In this document: positions 53,420 through 62,039 of the stretch, piece after piece | How the letters are laid out: each line of letters opens with the position of its first letter | Numbering within the stretch: position 1 is the stretch's first letter | Source: Candidatus Peribacteria bacterium RIFOXYB1_FULL_54_35 | GTDB lineage: Bacteria > Patescibacteriota > Gracilibacteria > Peribacterales > Peribacteraceae | Length of the DNA stretch: 64,000 bases | NCBI GenBank assembly: GCA_001787755.1 | Contig: MFYJ01000012.1 | Coordinates: forward strand, 62,001-126,000 | Direction of reading: 5' to 3' | The notes under the pieces: model-generated | What the model was told of the DNA's origin: nothing | The model's input: only the letters and a program-made list of their open reading frames with translations | Databases searched by the model: none | Translations under genes and position numbers: made by a program

Positions 53420-54124
53420 TTACCGCACCGTGCAGGATGTGTGCTCTCCTGTGAGTATCTCTTGTCTCGTCTCGGCATGACAGAATTGCAGCAGCATTCC
53501 TGCGAGTTCGTCCGTTGCTTTCCTTAGGTCTTCTTGGGAGAAGGGTGCAAACCCCTCAATCACCACCACTGCCTGCTTCGTACTGTCGGTAATCTTCGTC
53601 CTGTCTCCCTCGCGCCAGTTGAGTTTGCGGCAGATCACGCCTTTATCATCCTTGTACACGAGTTCTCCTTTTGTTGGCGGATCTTCTATATTTTCGCCGA
53701 GCGGCAGGAAAGACTCCGTCCCCTCCGCGAATGCCAGACGGATGTCTCCCTCACACGCATCAATGTCCTCTGCGCCAGCGCAGACAATGTACCTGAGAGA
53801 GATGATGTTATAGATATCGACGAGCGGGTTGATGCTGGGGAGTGCTCCTCCTTTGAGCACCCGTTTCACCAGTGCCTGCGCGGAAGGGGGAAATTTGTTT
53901 GGGTTACTGCCAAACGACCTGTGCACTGCCTGCAGCGCTGCGATGTGCGGATGCTCTCTGGAATTTTCAGCATCAAGAGTGGTACGCACCTGTTCCTCCG
54001 CCCGGCGCAGACACTCTGCGATTTCCGGATTTGCTGCCGTGTTCTCTATCCCTGTGGCAATGATGACGCCGATCGCAAGATCGGGATACTGCTCGAAGAC
54101 ATCCAGAGCTACGGAGAATTCCAT
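53420..54124 (-). CDS. B3/B4 domain protein (PheRS beta-like)
   Basis: A 234-residue protein consisting of the B3/B4 domain also found in the phenylalanyl-tRNA synthetase beta chain: NPLVDIYNIISLRYIVC near residue 95 and LVYKDDKGVICRKLNWREG near 170 are typical. Free-standing B3/B4 proteins are widely found and their substrate is uncertain (tRNA or amino acid editing is proposed). TATGGT lies 7 bases before the start at 54124. Confidence 0.85.
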   Translation of the reverse strand: MEFSVALDVFEQYPDLAIGVIIATGIENTAANPEIAECLRRAEEQVRTTLDAENSREHPHIAALQAVHRSFGSNPNKFPPSAQALVKRVLKGGALPSINPLVDIYNIISLRYIVCAGAEDIDACEGDIRLAFAEGTESFLPLGENIEDPPTKGELVYKDDKGVICRKLNWREGDRTKITDSTKQAVVVIEGFAPFSQEDLRKATDELAGMLLQFCHAETRQEILTGEHTSCTVR

Positions 54125-54195
54125 GGTGTATACCATAGCGAACTCCGAGTTTAAATGCTTGAAAGACTTTGGGATGGAGACGACAATTCTCTCCC

Positions 54196-54846
54196 ATGCA
54201 GAAGCAGCTCTACTACAGAGGAGAGAAAGACGCCGGGAAGGTGCGTTCCTGGAAGAAGAAGCTGCAGGAGGTTTGTAAGCGCAGAAACGCTTTTCACCTA
54301 CATCAAGCAGCACTCCTCGTGGTGGATATGCAGCACTACTTCCTCGACGAAGATTCTCATGCGTTCGTGCCGAGCAGTCCGGCTATTCTCCCGAACGTTT
54401 CCAGGCTTGTACAGCTGTTTCGCAGCGCAGGACGCCCCGTCATCTTCACGTATTTTGCTGTGAAAGAAGGTGAAGAGGATCCGATTGGGAGATGGTGGGG
54501 ACGCACGGTGTATGAGGGGACTCCGGAGAGCGGCATCGTGCAGGAACTGCAGCCTCTGGCAGGCGAGCTTGTTCTCCGTAAGCCCTCCTACAGCTCTTTC
54601 CATGGGACTGTTCTGGAGGAATTTTTGAAGAGCAGAGATACCCGGAATCTTGTGGTCACGGGGGTGCTCACTAATCTCTGCTGCGAGACAGCTGCCCGCG
54701 AGGCGTTTTCCTGCGGGTTTGATGTCTTTGTCCCCCCGGATGCGACTGCTGCTTTCAATGAGGAAATGCATCTTGGGAGCCTCCTCAATCTTTCGTACGG
54801 GTTTGCAACACCTCTCACCACCGATGAGTTACTGCACAGCGCATGA
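54196..54846 (+). CDS. Isochorismatase-family cysteine hydrolase
   Basis: A 216-residue hydrolase of the isochorismatase/nicotinamidase fold. The catalytic triad is seen as Asp in LLVVDMQHYF, Lys in RKPSYSSFHGT and Cys in TNLCCETAAREA. The substrate is unknown (amide or vinyl ether). The first 25 residues are basic and additional to the core. It overlaps the flavoprotein gene by 4 bp and is divergent from the B3/B4 gene. Confidence 0.88.
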   Translation: MQKQLYYRGEKDAGKVRSWKKKLQEVCKRRNAFHLHQAALLVVDMQHYFLDEDSHAFVPSSPAILPNVSRLVQLFRSAGRPVIFTYFAVKEGEEDPIGRWWGRTVYEGTPESGIVQELQPLAGELVLRKPSYSSFHGTVLEEFLKSRDTRNLVVTGVLTNLCCETAAREAFSCGFDVFVPPDATAAFNEEMHLGSLLNLSYGFATPLTTDELLHSA

Positions 54847-55706
54847 TATATGACAGCATCATCATTGGCGCAGGACCCGCGGGAATCGTTGCTGCTCTGC
54901 AGATGAAGAGATCTGGTTTGCATGTTGTTCTCTTTGAGAAGGGAGAAATCGGTGGCTTGCTGCGCAATGCGAACTGCGTGGAGAACTACCTGGGATTTCC
55001 GGATGGTATCTCCGGCAGAGAGCTCATCTGCTCCTTCCAAGACCACCTCTGCAGGCATAAGGTGCCCACGATACGGGAAGAGGTGGTGGAAATCGGGAAG
55101 GATGGTGCGGTGTTCTCTGTCCGCACGTCCGGACATACATACTTCAGTTCTACTGTCGTGATTGCAACGGGGACTGCACCGAAAAAAGCGGGGATTAAAG
55201 GGGAAGAAGAGTGCTGCGGATCGCGCTTGTTCTACGAGGCGGCAGATTTGCCTGCGGATGGACAGCAGCATGCTGTTTTGGTCATAGGGGGCGGGGATGC
55301 CGCATTCGATTACGCGCTCAATCTTTCGGAACGAGGGTATGTGCCAACCATCGTCATGCGGGATTCTGTGTCCTGTCTGCCTCTGCTGAAGATGCGTGTA
55401 GAGAAAAAGGGGGTCCACATCGTTGAACACATGCCTGTTGCACGTATTTCTCTGGGGGTGGGTCAGCTTGAGGTGCACTGTCTTTCTGAGTGTTTTCAGG
55501 CGGACTATGTTTTGATTGCAGCCGGCCGGGAACCCCGTTACCCTCGCATCACTGCCAAAGACCGCAAAGGACTCTATTTCGTTGGGGATGTCCGGAGCGG
55601 TTCGTACCGGCAAGTGCACATAGCCACGGGAGATGCTTTGCACGCAGCGATGGAAATATCTCATTTCCTCTCCTCTCACTCTCAGTATGAGACCAAGTTG
55701 CAATAG
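54843..55706 (+). CDS. NAD(P)/FAD-dependent oxidoreductase, TrxR-like without CxxC
   Basis: A 287-residue flavoprotein with FAD motif IIGAGPAGIVAA and NAD(P) motif VIGGGDAAFDYAL in thioredoxin-reductase order. The redox CATC pair of TrxR is missing (the region reads CCGSRLFYEAADLP), so it is not a standard thioredoxin reductase. It could be a ferredoxin-NADP reductase-type or other TrxR-fold enzyme. ATGA overlap with the hydrolase gene suggests a joint task. Confidence 0.85.
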   Translation: MIYDSIIIGAGPAGIVAALQMKRSGLHVVLFEKGEIGGLLRNANCVENYLGFPDGISGRELICSFQDHLCRHKVPTIREEVVEIGKDGAVFSVRTSGHTYFSSTVVIATGTAPKKAGIKGEEECCGSRLFYEAADLPADGQQHAVLVIGGGDAAFDYALNLSERGYVPTIVMRDSVSCLPLLKMRVEKKGVHIVEHMPVARISLGVGQLEVHCLSECFQADYVLIAAGREPRYPRITAKDRKGLYFVGDVRSGSYRQVHIATGDALHAAMEISHFLSSHSQYETKLQ

Positions 55707-55737
55707 AAAGGCGACTACTCCAGAACACACGATGCTT

Positions 55738-55815
55738 CCTCCTCTTGCCTGCCCGTCCGGAGTCTGCAGGCGAAGGAGGGTACCCCGTAGCCCCGTGTGC
55801 GCGGGGCGAAGGGGT
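55738..55815. repeat. GC-rich nested palindromes upstream of the RlmN-like gene
   Basis: ACCCC-N4-CCCCG-N6-CGGGG-CGAA-GGGGT (55782-55815) is a nested palindrome that ends on the base before the start codon. A second pair around GCCTGC/GCAGGCGAAGG precedes it. This resembles the palindromes inside terC (CGAAGGGCGAAG words). Confidence 0.6.
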
Positions 55816-56751
55816 ATGAAAGTCATTCGGGAATTCGGTAGTGACGATCTCGCCAAAGTGTATGTAGCAGACATTGGGGGCCACACCATCGAATTTGTGG
55901 AATCCATACAGCCTCCGCATACGCGGGAGGAAAAATGGGTGCTTGTCCTTTCCTGCCTCATTGGTTGTCCTGTGCAGTGCCTGATGTGCGACGCAGGCCG
56001 CGAGTGCCACGGCGTTCTCACGAAGGAGCAACTATTCGCGCAGATCGATCACATGGTGCTCCGGAGATATCCGAATGCAGTCATCCCTGCAAAAAAATTC
56101 AAAGTGCAGTTCACGCGTATGGGGGAACCGGTGTTCTGTCCCGCAGTGCTGGATGTACTCGAGGAACTCCCCACCCGGTACAGTGCTCCGGGACTCATTC
56201 CTTCCGTCTCCACCGTCGGGCCGAAGCATGACCATGGTTTTCTCGATCGTCTTACAGATATTAAAGAGCGATTGTACGGCAACGGCATGTTCCAGATGCA
56301 GTTCTCCGTGCACACGACGGACGAGGAGAAGCGTGATGAGCTCATCCCTATCCGCAAGATGGGCTTTGCAGACATTGCAGCGTTCGGAGAGCGGTTCTTT
56401 GCACCAGGAGACAGGAAGATCACCCTCAATTTCATCGTCATGGAGGAGTATCCCATCGACCCTGCGGTCCTCCGGAGCCATTTCGATCCCTCCAAGTTCA
56501 TTATCAAGCTCACGCCGCTCAATCCCACGCAGACTGCAGAGGGAAACAACCTCCGCACACGGCTTGATCCTCACGATGGTCATTCTGTCTCTCCACTGGT
56601 GGATGCTCTCGCGTCCTGCGGATTTGAAAGCCTGGTGAGCATCGGGGCACTGGAGGAAAATCAAATTGGCAGTAACTGCGGGCAGTATGTGACAGCGAAA
56701 AGCAGCAGGGAGCTATCCACAGTTGTGTCTGGGAGGATTGTATTGGCTTAA
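55816..56751 (+). CDS. RlmN/Cfr-like radical SAM methyltransferase
   Basis: A 311-residue radical SAM enzyme. The cluster motif is C51-x3-C55-x2-C58 (CPVQCLMC), followed by FTRMGEPVFCPA. C288 in SNCGQYV lines up with the C-terminal methyl-carrying Cys of RlmN/Cfr (CGQ motif), so the dual-cysteine methylation mechanism is likely. RlmN methylates adenine C2 in 23S rRNA and some tRNAs. The protein is shorter at the N-terminus than RlmN, so it may be a paralogue with another target. Confidence 0.82.
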   Translation: MKVIREFGSDDLAKVYVADIGGHTIEFVESIQPPHTREEKWVLVLSCLIGCPVQCLMCDAGRECHGVLTKEQLFAQIDHMVLRRYPNAVIPAKKFKVQFTRMGEPVFCPAVLDVLEELPTRYSAPGLIPSVSTVGPKHDHGFLDRLTDIKERLYGNGMFQMQFSVHTTDEEKRDELIPIRKMGFADIAAFGERFFAPGDRKITLNFIVMEEYPIDPAVLRSHFDPSKFIIKLTPLNPTQTAEGNNLRTRLDPHDGHSVSPLVDALASCGFESLVSIGALEENQIGSNCGQYVTAKSSRELSTVVSGRIVLA

Positions 56752-56838
56752 GAGTAATAGGGATGAGGGATTAGAGTATTAGGAAGGTACCAAGGCCCAA
56801 GGAACTGTGTCCTAATATTCTCATCCCTATTACTCTTT
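56749..56838. repeat. Short-word inverted repeat (AATAGGGAT words), no gene inside
   Basis: The left arm AGTAATAGGGATGAGGGATT and onward (56753-56785) pairs with the right arm ending TCATCCCTATTACT (to 56838). The words match those of the S23-flanking repeat at 20311-20863, but here the loop is only about 25 bases. Confidence 0.7.
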
Positions 56839-56847
56839 CTTTTACTG

Positions 56848-57528
56848 TTACTCCAGCAGGTAGGTGTGGTGCTTGCTGTCGAAGATGAGTCTGGATTTTG
56901 TTCTGGACTCCAGCAGTTGGATGGTGCGTTTGGCAATTTCTTCCGGGCTGCACATGATTTTCTTCTTCTTCGCGAGGTCTTCCTCTGATACTCCCTCGCG
57001 GGCCAGGGGAGTGTCTACGGGTCCCGGACACAGGATTTTGACGGTGTAGTGCGGATATGTTTTGGCAATGAGATCTGCAAGATCCATGGTTGCCCGCTTG
57101 CAGAGGCTGTAGAGTGCGGGGTCTTCCGGCAGGTTGAGTGCGTGCCGTGAGGACATCTGTACGATGGTGGCGTTCTGCCTGAGGAGCGGCTGGGCATGTT
57201 TGAGCACGAGCCAGGATCCTTTGAGGTTCACATCAAAGAGGACATCGAAGTCCTCCTCGCTGCTCTCAAGCAGCTTGCCGCGCCGCATGACTCCGGCGTT
57301 GTTGATGAGAATGTCGATGGGTTCCCGTATGCGGGAGAGAGCGTCCTGTATTTGCTTACCCTTGGTGATGTCGACGTCGTAGGAGGTCCAGTGTGGGATC
57401 TTCTCCACCATATGTCTTCTGTCCATTGCAGAGATGACCGCGCCTTTCGCAATGAGTGCATGGGCGATTGCGCAGCCAATCCCGCTGCTCGCGCCGGTGA
57501 TGAGCACATGTTTTCCTTTGAGTTCCAT
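56848..57528 (-). CDS. Short-chain dehydrogenase/reductase
   Basis: A 226-residue Rossmann enzyme with TGASSGIG (NAD(P) binding) near residue 10, NNAGV near 78, the catalytic Ser in QMSSRHALN and the YxxxK pair in YSLCKRATM. The substrate is unknown. Start 57528 (MELKGKHVLITG) is standard. It is divergent from pgsA. Confidence 0.9.
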   Translation of the reverse strand: MELKGKHVLITGASSGIGCAIAHALIAKGAVISAMDRRHMVEKIPHWTSYDVDITKGKQIQDALSRIREPIDILINNAGVMRRGKLLESSEEDFDVLFDVNLKGSWLVLKHAQPLLRQNATIVQMSSRHALNLPEDPALYSLCKRATMDLADLIAKTYPHYTVKILCPGPVDTPLAREGVSEEDLAKKKKIMCSPEEIAKRTIQLLESRTKSRLIFDSKHHTYLLE

Positions 57529-57594
57529 AGTGTGCTTTTGAAAGTGTACCACTTCTTTTGCCTTCTGCAGATTGAACTTGCCCTTGCTTTGGGA

Positions 57595-57609
57595 TAGCGT
57601 TTGTTTGTG
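57595..57609 (+). promoter_or_regulatory. Leaderless promoter of pgsA, TAGCGT-N6-GTG
   Basis: TAGCGT (57595-57600), six bases, GTG at 57607. This supports GTG 57607 over the TTG at 57601 as the start. Confidence 0.5.
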
Positions 57610-58185
57610 ACGCTTCCCAATAAGATTACATCCCTGCGGTTTCTGCTTGCTGCCGTTGTGGTAGCGCTTTTGCTTGTTGAGAGTGTTCCCAGCCGGTTCA
57701 TCTGGGCGGTTGTTCTCTTTGTGCTGGCAGCTTCCACCGATTTTGTCGATGGCGTTGTCGCCCGCCGGACACAGAGCACTTCCGGCTTGGGGGCCTTCCT
57801 CGATCCGTTGGCAGATAAACTGCTGATTCTCCCCACCTTTGTTACTCTCGTTGTGCTGGACCTCTTTCCTCTGTGGTTGTTTGTGCTCATGCTGGTGCGG
57901 GATCTTCTCAACGATGCGTACCGGAATTATGCTGCAAGCCAGCGCATCATTCTCAAAGCGAATCTTGCGAGCAAAATAAAGACTTTCTTCCAAATGCTCT
58001 CTCTCACACTTGCGTTGGCTGTGCTGGTATTTCGCCACGAGCAGGCAGGCCTTGTTTCCGGTGCCTTTCTGGATTTCCTGTTCCAGCTGGCTAACTTCCT
58101 CATGCTGATGGCCTTCATTATTGGTATCGTGGGCACAGTACAGTTCATGGTGAGGCACACGCAGATTGTTACGGGGAACGAATGA
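57607..58185 (+). CDS. pgsA: CDP-diacylglycerol-glycerol-3-phosphate 3-phosphatidyltransferase
   Basis: A 192-residue integral membrane enzyme that makes phosphatidylglycerol phosphate. TLPNKITSLRFLLA at the start and TDFVDGVVARRTQSTSGLGA with FLDPLADKLL form the CDP-alcohol transferase signature in PgsA form. It ends in an ATGA overlap with the CarS-like gene, so the two are translated together and probably act in one lipid pathway. Confidence 0.92.
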   Translation: MTLPNKITSLRFLLAAVVVALLLVESVPSRFIWAVVLFVLAASTDFVDGVVARRTQSTSGLGAFLDPLADKLLILPTFVTLVVLDLFPLWLFVLMLVRDLLNDAYRNYAASQRIILKANLASKIKTFFQMLSLTLALAVLVFRHEQAGLVSGAFLDFLFQLANFLMLMAFIIGIVGTVQFMVRHTQIVTGNE

Positions 58186-58709
58186 GAGAGTTCATCACAC
58201 TGCTGTATGTATTCCTTCCGGCGTTCATTGCGAATTCCACGCCGGTGCTTGCGCAACATGCGCCGATACTCAAGCAGTGGGATACGCCAGTGTGTGCGAA
58301 GTGGTTCGGCTCCCATAAAACGTATCGTGGATTCCTCTTCGGAGTGCTCTTTGGCGTTCTCGTGAGTGTGCTCCAGTACTCCTTGCGCGATGTGAGGTTC
58401 CTCTCATCGATCACGATGCTGCACGATACTCTGCAGCAGAGCATTCTCGTGGGTTTCCTCATTGGGTGCGGGGCACTGGTCGGTGATGCCGTGGAGAGCC
58501 TCATCAAGCGGCGCATGCACATTGCGCCCGGCAAAGCGCTGCCGTATTGGGACGGAGCGGACTACATGATCGGATCCATTCTCTTCCTCATTCCTGTGTA
58601 TACGGTTCCTGTCCCTGGGATACTCTTTCTCCTCGTCATAGGCCCCCTGCTCAGCCTGTGTGCAAACAGCATCTCGTATTTTCTGGGGATTAAAGAAGTG
58701 TGGTACTGA
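58182..58709 (+). CDS. CDP-archaeol synthase (CarS/DUF46) family protein
   Basis: A 175-residue membrane protein with LPAFIANSTPVL near residue 12 and HKTYRGFLFG near 45, then SLIKRRMHIAPGKALPYWDG. These are the marks of the CarS/DUF46 family, related to CdsA and in archaea transferring CMP to unsaturated archaetidic acid. Bacterial members may take the CdsA role, supplying CDP-lipid to PgsA, its overlapping neighbour. The lipid type is unknown. Confidence 0.82.
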   Translation: MREFITLLYVFLPAFIANSTPVLAQHAPILKQWDTPVCAKWFGSHKTYRGFLFGVLFGVLVSVLQYSLRDVRFLSSITMLHDTLQQSILVGFLIGCGALVGDAVESLIKRRMHIAPGKALPYWDGADYMIGSILFLIPVYTVPVPGILFLLVIGPLLSLCANSISYFLGIKEVWY

Positions 58710-58825
58710 AAGTAGCTTTCAGCTTATAGCTTCGTTAGCTTCATTAGAAAAGTAATAAGGTATCAGATCCAATATCCAATCCCCTAGTGCAGCTAATGAA
58801 GCTAACAAGCTAAAAGCTACAAAGG
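58709..58825. repeat. Short-word inverted repeat (TAGCTT words)
   Basis: The left arm AGTAGCTTTCAGCTTATAGC and onward ends in TTAGCTTCATTAG (to about 58748). The right arm CTAATGAAGC and onward with TAAAAGCTAC (58794-58820) is its complement. It fills the gap before the methyltransferase gene. Confidence 0.7.
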
Positions 58826-58832
58826 AGAGGTG

Positions 58833-58847
58833 TACACTTTTGCTGTG
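58833..58847 (+). promoter_or_regulatory. Leaderless promoter, TACACT-N6-GTG
   Basis: TACACT (58833-58838), six bases, GTG at 58845. An AAAGGAGAG also lies at 58821-58829, close to an in-frame GTG at 58830, so both starts remain possible. Confidence 0.5.
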
Positions 58848-59378
58848 ATCGATCTTCTCCTCGGTTTCGTCATCCTCCTCACAGCTATTGTTGTGGTGAC
58901 GGCGGTGGCGCACATCTGGGCTGATGTCCCCTTCATCCCAACGCCAAAATGTGTGAGAGAAGAGATGCTGCGGCTGGCTGCACTGCATGGAGGAGAGAAA
59001 ATCTACGACCTTGGTGCCGGGGATGCGCGTCTGCTCATTGCGGCAAAGCATGCACATCCTTCCATTACCGCCGTCGGGGTGGAAATAGTGCCCACTATCT
59101 GGGCATTGGGAAAATTCCGCATCTGGTGCTCGCGGCAGAAGGTGGAACTTTTTCTCCGGAATGCCCTCTCGCAGAACGTTTCTGATGCGGATTGTATTTT
59201 CCTCTACCTCATTCCGGGTCTCATGAAGAAGCTCGAGAAGAAATTCGATACAGAACTTCCTCCAGGGGCCAAGGTGATCTCCTATGCATTTTCATTCCCC
59301 TCAAAGAAGCCGCTCATGGAGCAGTCAGTGAGGGGACTTGCCGGGGGAAAAACGAAGCTGCGTCTGTATCAATGGTAG
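58845..59378 (+). CDS. Membrane-anchored class I methyltransferase-like protein
   Basis: A 177-residue protein with one N-terminal transmembrane helix, then PFIPTPKCVREEML and an AdoMet fold with IYDLGAGDARLLIAA (motif I) and AVGVEIVP. The acceptor is unknown; this DUF-like family of anchored methyltransferases is widespread in small-genome bacteria. The region after motif I lacks an obvious NPPY-type motif. Start 58845 is chosen for the leaderless promoter spacing. Confidence 0.8.
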   Translation: MIDLLLGFVILLTAIVVVTAVAHIWADVPFIPTPKCVREEMLRLAALHGGEKIYDLGAGDARLLIAAKHAHPSITAVGVEIVPTIWALGKFRIWCSRQKVELFLRNALSQNVSDADCIFLYLIPGLMKKLEKKFDTELPPGAKVISYAFSFPSKKPLMEQSVRGLAGGKTKLRLYQW

Positions 59379-59454
59379 GCAGCTTCGTTGATTCGTAAGC
59401 TTGTTGGATGAGCACTTGTTCGTTGGTTTTCTGATGTTGTGCATGTTCTGCCCC

Positions 59455-59580
59455 TACCCCCGCTCATCTATCCGCTGCGGCGGACGGATTCGCTTCCCCC
59501 TCCCCCGTACGGGGGAGGGGGATAGGGGGTGAGGGCGGTAGTCCTGTCGACGAGAGAACGAGCTAACGAGTAACGAGTGT
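59455..59580. repeat. C/G-rich palindrome next to CGAGNNAACGAG words
   Basis: CCCCCTCCCCC-GTAC-GGGGGAGGGGG (59496-59521) belongs to the same family as 28236-28260, with matching CGCTTC and GGGGGTGAGGG flanks. GAGAGAACGAGCTAACGAG (59549-59567) next to it uses the words of 4702-4778; its second arm (TTCGTTGATTCG, CTTGTTCG) is before 59430. The repeat overlaps the end of comEC. Confidence 0.6.
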
Positions 59581-61116
59581 ATAAGTGTTTCTATTCAATT
59601 TGAGCACCAACATTCCCAGCACCATGTAATACACGAAAATGCTGATTCCGCTGATCTTCCCCGGCTCGAGAGATGCGAAAGGAAGCCCCGCCAGCTTCTC
59701 TGCCACAAGGATAATCCACTCCAGGCAGCCCCATCCGATGTATCCGATGAGTTGCCCGAGAGGGAACCAGAAGAAACTTGCGACTGTTCCGCAGAAACCA
59801 AAGAGCATCGCGAACGGTATGAACGGGGCGACGAGGAGATTGGCAATGGGTGCGATGAGTGAGAGTCTCCCAAACAGGAAGAGGATGAGCGGCACGGCGC
59901 TTAGTTGTGCAGCGACGGTCATCTGCAGCGCCTCGCGCATACCCAGTGTCTTTGGGATGTGTTTAAAGATGGGGTCGAGGTGCGGTGCGATTTCCGTGAG
60001 TCCGAGAACTGCGAGGAATGAGAGCTGGAATCCTGCGTCGTACCAGAGCTCCTTGGGGTTCCAGAGGAGCATGAGGAAGAGTGTCCAGAGAACAGCCAGC
60101 CGCACTTCCGATTGTCTTCCTGTCTGGAGTGCGAGCAGGCCGAGGATTCCCATGATGCTTGCCCGTACTACTGCCGCACTGGCACCAACGAAGAGGGTGA
60201 AGGCAGCAATTGCCGCAACCGCCGGGAAGAAGCGGATTTTGAGCGGGAGCCAGAAGAGCATGCCGGCAATCACGGCGATTACAATGGTGATGTTGTAGCC
60301 GGAGATGGCAATGATGTGCGTGAGGCCGGTTGTATTGAAGACATCCATCAGGTGCTCGGGAATGCCGCGGCGTGAGCCGGTGAGCAGGCCCGCCATGAAC
60401 GAAGCGTGTGGTTCCGCGTAGAGCCGGTTTATTTGGGATTCAAACACTCGCTTCACGGCGAAGAGAGTGCTGTTGATTCTTACAGGCAGGGAAGGGTCCA
60501 GAATGTTGGACACAGGAGTCTTTTCCAAAGATGCTCTGTAGATGACTGCGTACACGCCGAAGCGGGAGAGATATCTGTCGTAGGAGAACAGTTCGATCTC
60601 TCCCGGTTTTTCCAGCGTTCCACGAACCACTACAGCATCGCCGTAGGAGTACTCCGGCCAGCCGCTCGCATCCGTTGCCAGTATTTTCCCATGAACAGGG
60701 AAGATGATCGTGCCAGAGGGCAGTCGGATCTCCTCTGTTTCTACGGTGTATTTCGTCTGCATGGGGCGCCGGTCCGGTTCCGCAACAATCCTCCCTCTCA
60801 CTTCGACTATTTGTTCTGTCGCATATGTATCTATGCTCAGCGCAGTCGGCCCATGCGTTGTCCGTGCGACGGCCCCGCATGCGGATGCTATGCCGAGGGC
60901 GAGGGCGATGCAGACGCATCCGGTTTCCCGTGTTTTTCGGAGGATGCATGCAAGGAGTCCCACGAGTCCCAGGAGCAGAATGTTCTGCCAGAGTTCCGCC
61001 GGGTACAAGGCACGCTGATTCCACTGGAGCAGGAAGACAAAGACGATGAAACTGAGCAGGAATGCGTACGAACAATGCCGTGGATGCATGCGTACAGTGT
61101 CGCTGTTCTTCCCCAC
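59563..61116 (-). CDS. comEC: ComEC/Rec2 family DNA uptake channel protein
   Basis: A 517-residue polytopic protein. The N-terminal part has a DUF4131-like outer domain (VEVRGRIVAEPD, YGDAVVVRGTLEKPG), and the competence domain begins GLLTGSRRGIPEHLMDVFNTTGLTHIIAISG. It forms the inner-membrane channel for single-stranded DNA import. The C-terminal metallo-beta-lactamase domain of full-length ComEC (about 750 residues) is absent, a common short form. The GTG at 61116 or ATG at 61089 may start it. It follows rsmA on the same strand after 72 bp. Confidence 0.9.
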   Translation of the reverse strand: MGKNSDTVRMHPRHCSYAFLLSFIVFVFLLQWNQRALYPAELWQNILLLGLVGLLACILRKTRETGCVCIALALGIASACGAVARTTHGPTALSIDTYATEQIVEVRGRIVAEPDRRPMQTKYTVETEEIRLPSGTIIFPVHGKILATDASGWPEYSYGDAVVVRGTLEKPGEIELFSYDRYLSRFGVYAVIYRASLEKTPVSNILDPSLPVRINSTLFAVKRVFESQINRLYAEPHASFMAGLLTGSRRGIPEHLMDVFNTTGLTHIIAISGYNITIVIAVIAGMLFWLPLKIRFFPAVAAIAAFTLFVGASAAVVRASIMGILGLLALQTGRQSEVRLAVLWTLFLMLLWNPKELWYDAGFQLSFLAVLGLTEIAPHLDPIFKHIPKTLGMREALQMTVAAQLSAVPLILFLFGRLSLIAPIANLLVAPFIPFAMLFGFCGTVASFFWFPLGQLIGYIGWGCLEWIILVAEKLAGLPFASLEPGKISGISIFVYYMVLGMLVLKLNRNTYTLVTR

Positions 61117-61188
61117 ATCCGGATTTCTCTGGAGAAGATTGTGTAATCAATGTGTAGTTATTGTCTACAGGGAGCGGTTTCTCCGGTT

Positions 61189-61998
61189 CTATTCCTTCAG
61201 AGAACGTGCGAGGGCCACCCATTCCTTCACCGTGAGCGTTTCCGGCCTCCTCCAGGCATCTATTCCCACTTTCTGCAGCGCCTCAGCGCCTCCCGGCTGC
61301 CTGCCGAGAGTGCCGCGAAGCATTTTTCGCTTCTGCGAGAAGGCAATTTTCGTGAGCGAGAATACTTTTTTCAGCGTTGCATCATCCGCCAGAGGTTTGC
61401 GGAAGCATTCAATGTGCAGCACCGCCGAGTGCACCTTTGGCGGAGGCAGGAAAGCTTCTGGTGGAACAGTGATGAGCATTTCAGGAGTACCGAAAAGGCC
61501 GACGAGGATTGTGAGGAGTCCTGCATGTTCCGTGTCGCAGATTTTCTCTGCGACTTCCTTCTGTATGAGGAGCGTAAGCGAGTCCGGATGTACTGCAGAT
61601 TCCAGGAAGACATGCCTCAGGAGCGGAGAAGTGATGTGGTAGGGGATATTCGCCACGATTTTGTACGGTTCTTCCGGCATCGGGACCCGGAGGGCGTTGC
61701 CCTGGATCACAGTGAGCTTCGGATCGTCTTTCACATATGTCTCGAGCAGGGGGATGAGGCGGTCATCCAGCTCAATCGCAGTGACTTTCGCGGCTCTGGC
61801 GAGGAGTTCCTTCGTGAGCACGCCGATGCCGGGTCCGATCTCCACGATACTGTCCTCCGGCCGGATCTCCGGAGCCTCCACGATGGTCTGGAGCACTTCT
61901 GCATCCACGAGAAAATGCTGCCCGAGGTCCGTATTGAGCCGGAGGGCATAGGTGCTGCAGAACTGCCGTATTTCCTCTTCCAGACTTGGCACGGCCAT
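61189..61998 (-). CDS. rsmA: 16S rRNA dimethyladenosine transferase
   Basis: RsmA (KsgA) dimethylates two adjacent adenines near the 3' end of 16S rRNA. It has 269 residues. LGQHFLVDAEVL, VEIGPGIGVLTKEL, AIELDDRL and NIPYHITSPLL are the standard AdoMet and catalytic segments; the C-terminal domain includes FSQKRKMLRGTL. The start at 61998 (MAVPSLEEEI) gives the usual length; a longer frame would cross the divergent promoter of the pheA leader. Confidence 0.95.
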   Translation of the reverse strand: MAVPSLEEEIRQFCSTYALRLNTDLGQHFLVDAEVLQTIVEAPEIRPEDSIVEIGPGIGVLTKELLARAAKVTAIELDDRLIPLLETYVKDDPKLTVIQGNALRVPMPEEPYKIVANIPYHITSPLLRHVFLESAVHPDSLTLLIQKEVAEKICDTEHAGLLTILVGLFGTPEMLITVPPEAFLPPPKVHSAVLHIECFRKPLADDATLKKVFSLTKIAFSQKRKMLRGTLGRQPGGAEALQKVGIDAWRRPETLTVKEWVALARSLKE

Positions 61999-62001
61999 AG
62001 C

Positions 62002-62029
62002 TTGACATTCCGTTTCAGGGAAGTAAAGT
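62002..62029 (+). promoter_or_regulatory. Consensus promoter of the pheA leader unit
   Basis: TTGACA (62002-62007), 16 bp, TAAAGT (62024-62029). Transcription should start near 62036, four bases before the leader peptide GTG. Confidence 0.75.
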
Positions 62030-62039
62030 GTACGCAATC

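Noticed and set aside
56848-58158. Extended SDR protein running to 58158
   Set aside because: The SDR family start is at 57528; the upstream extension is antisense to pgsA.
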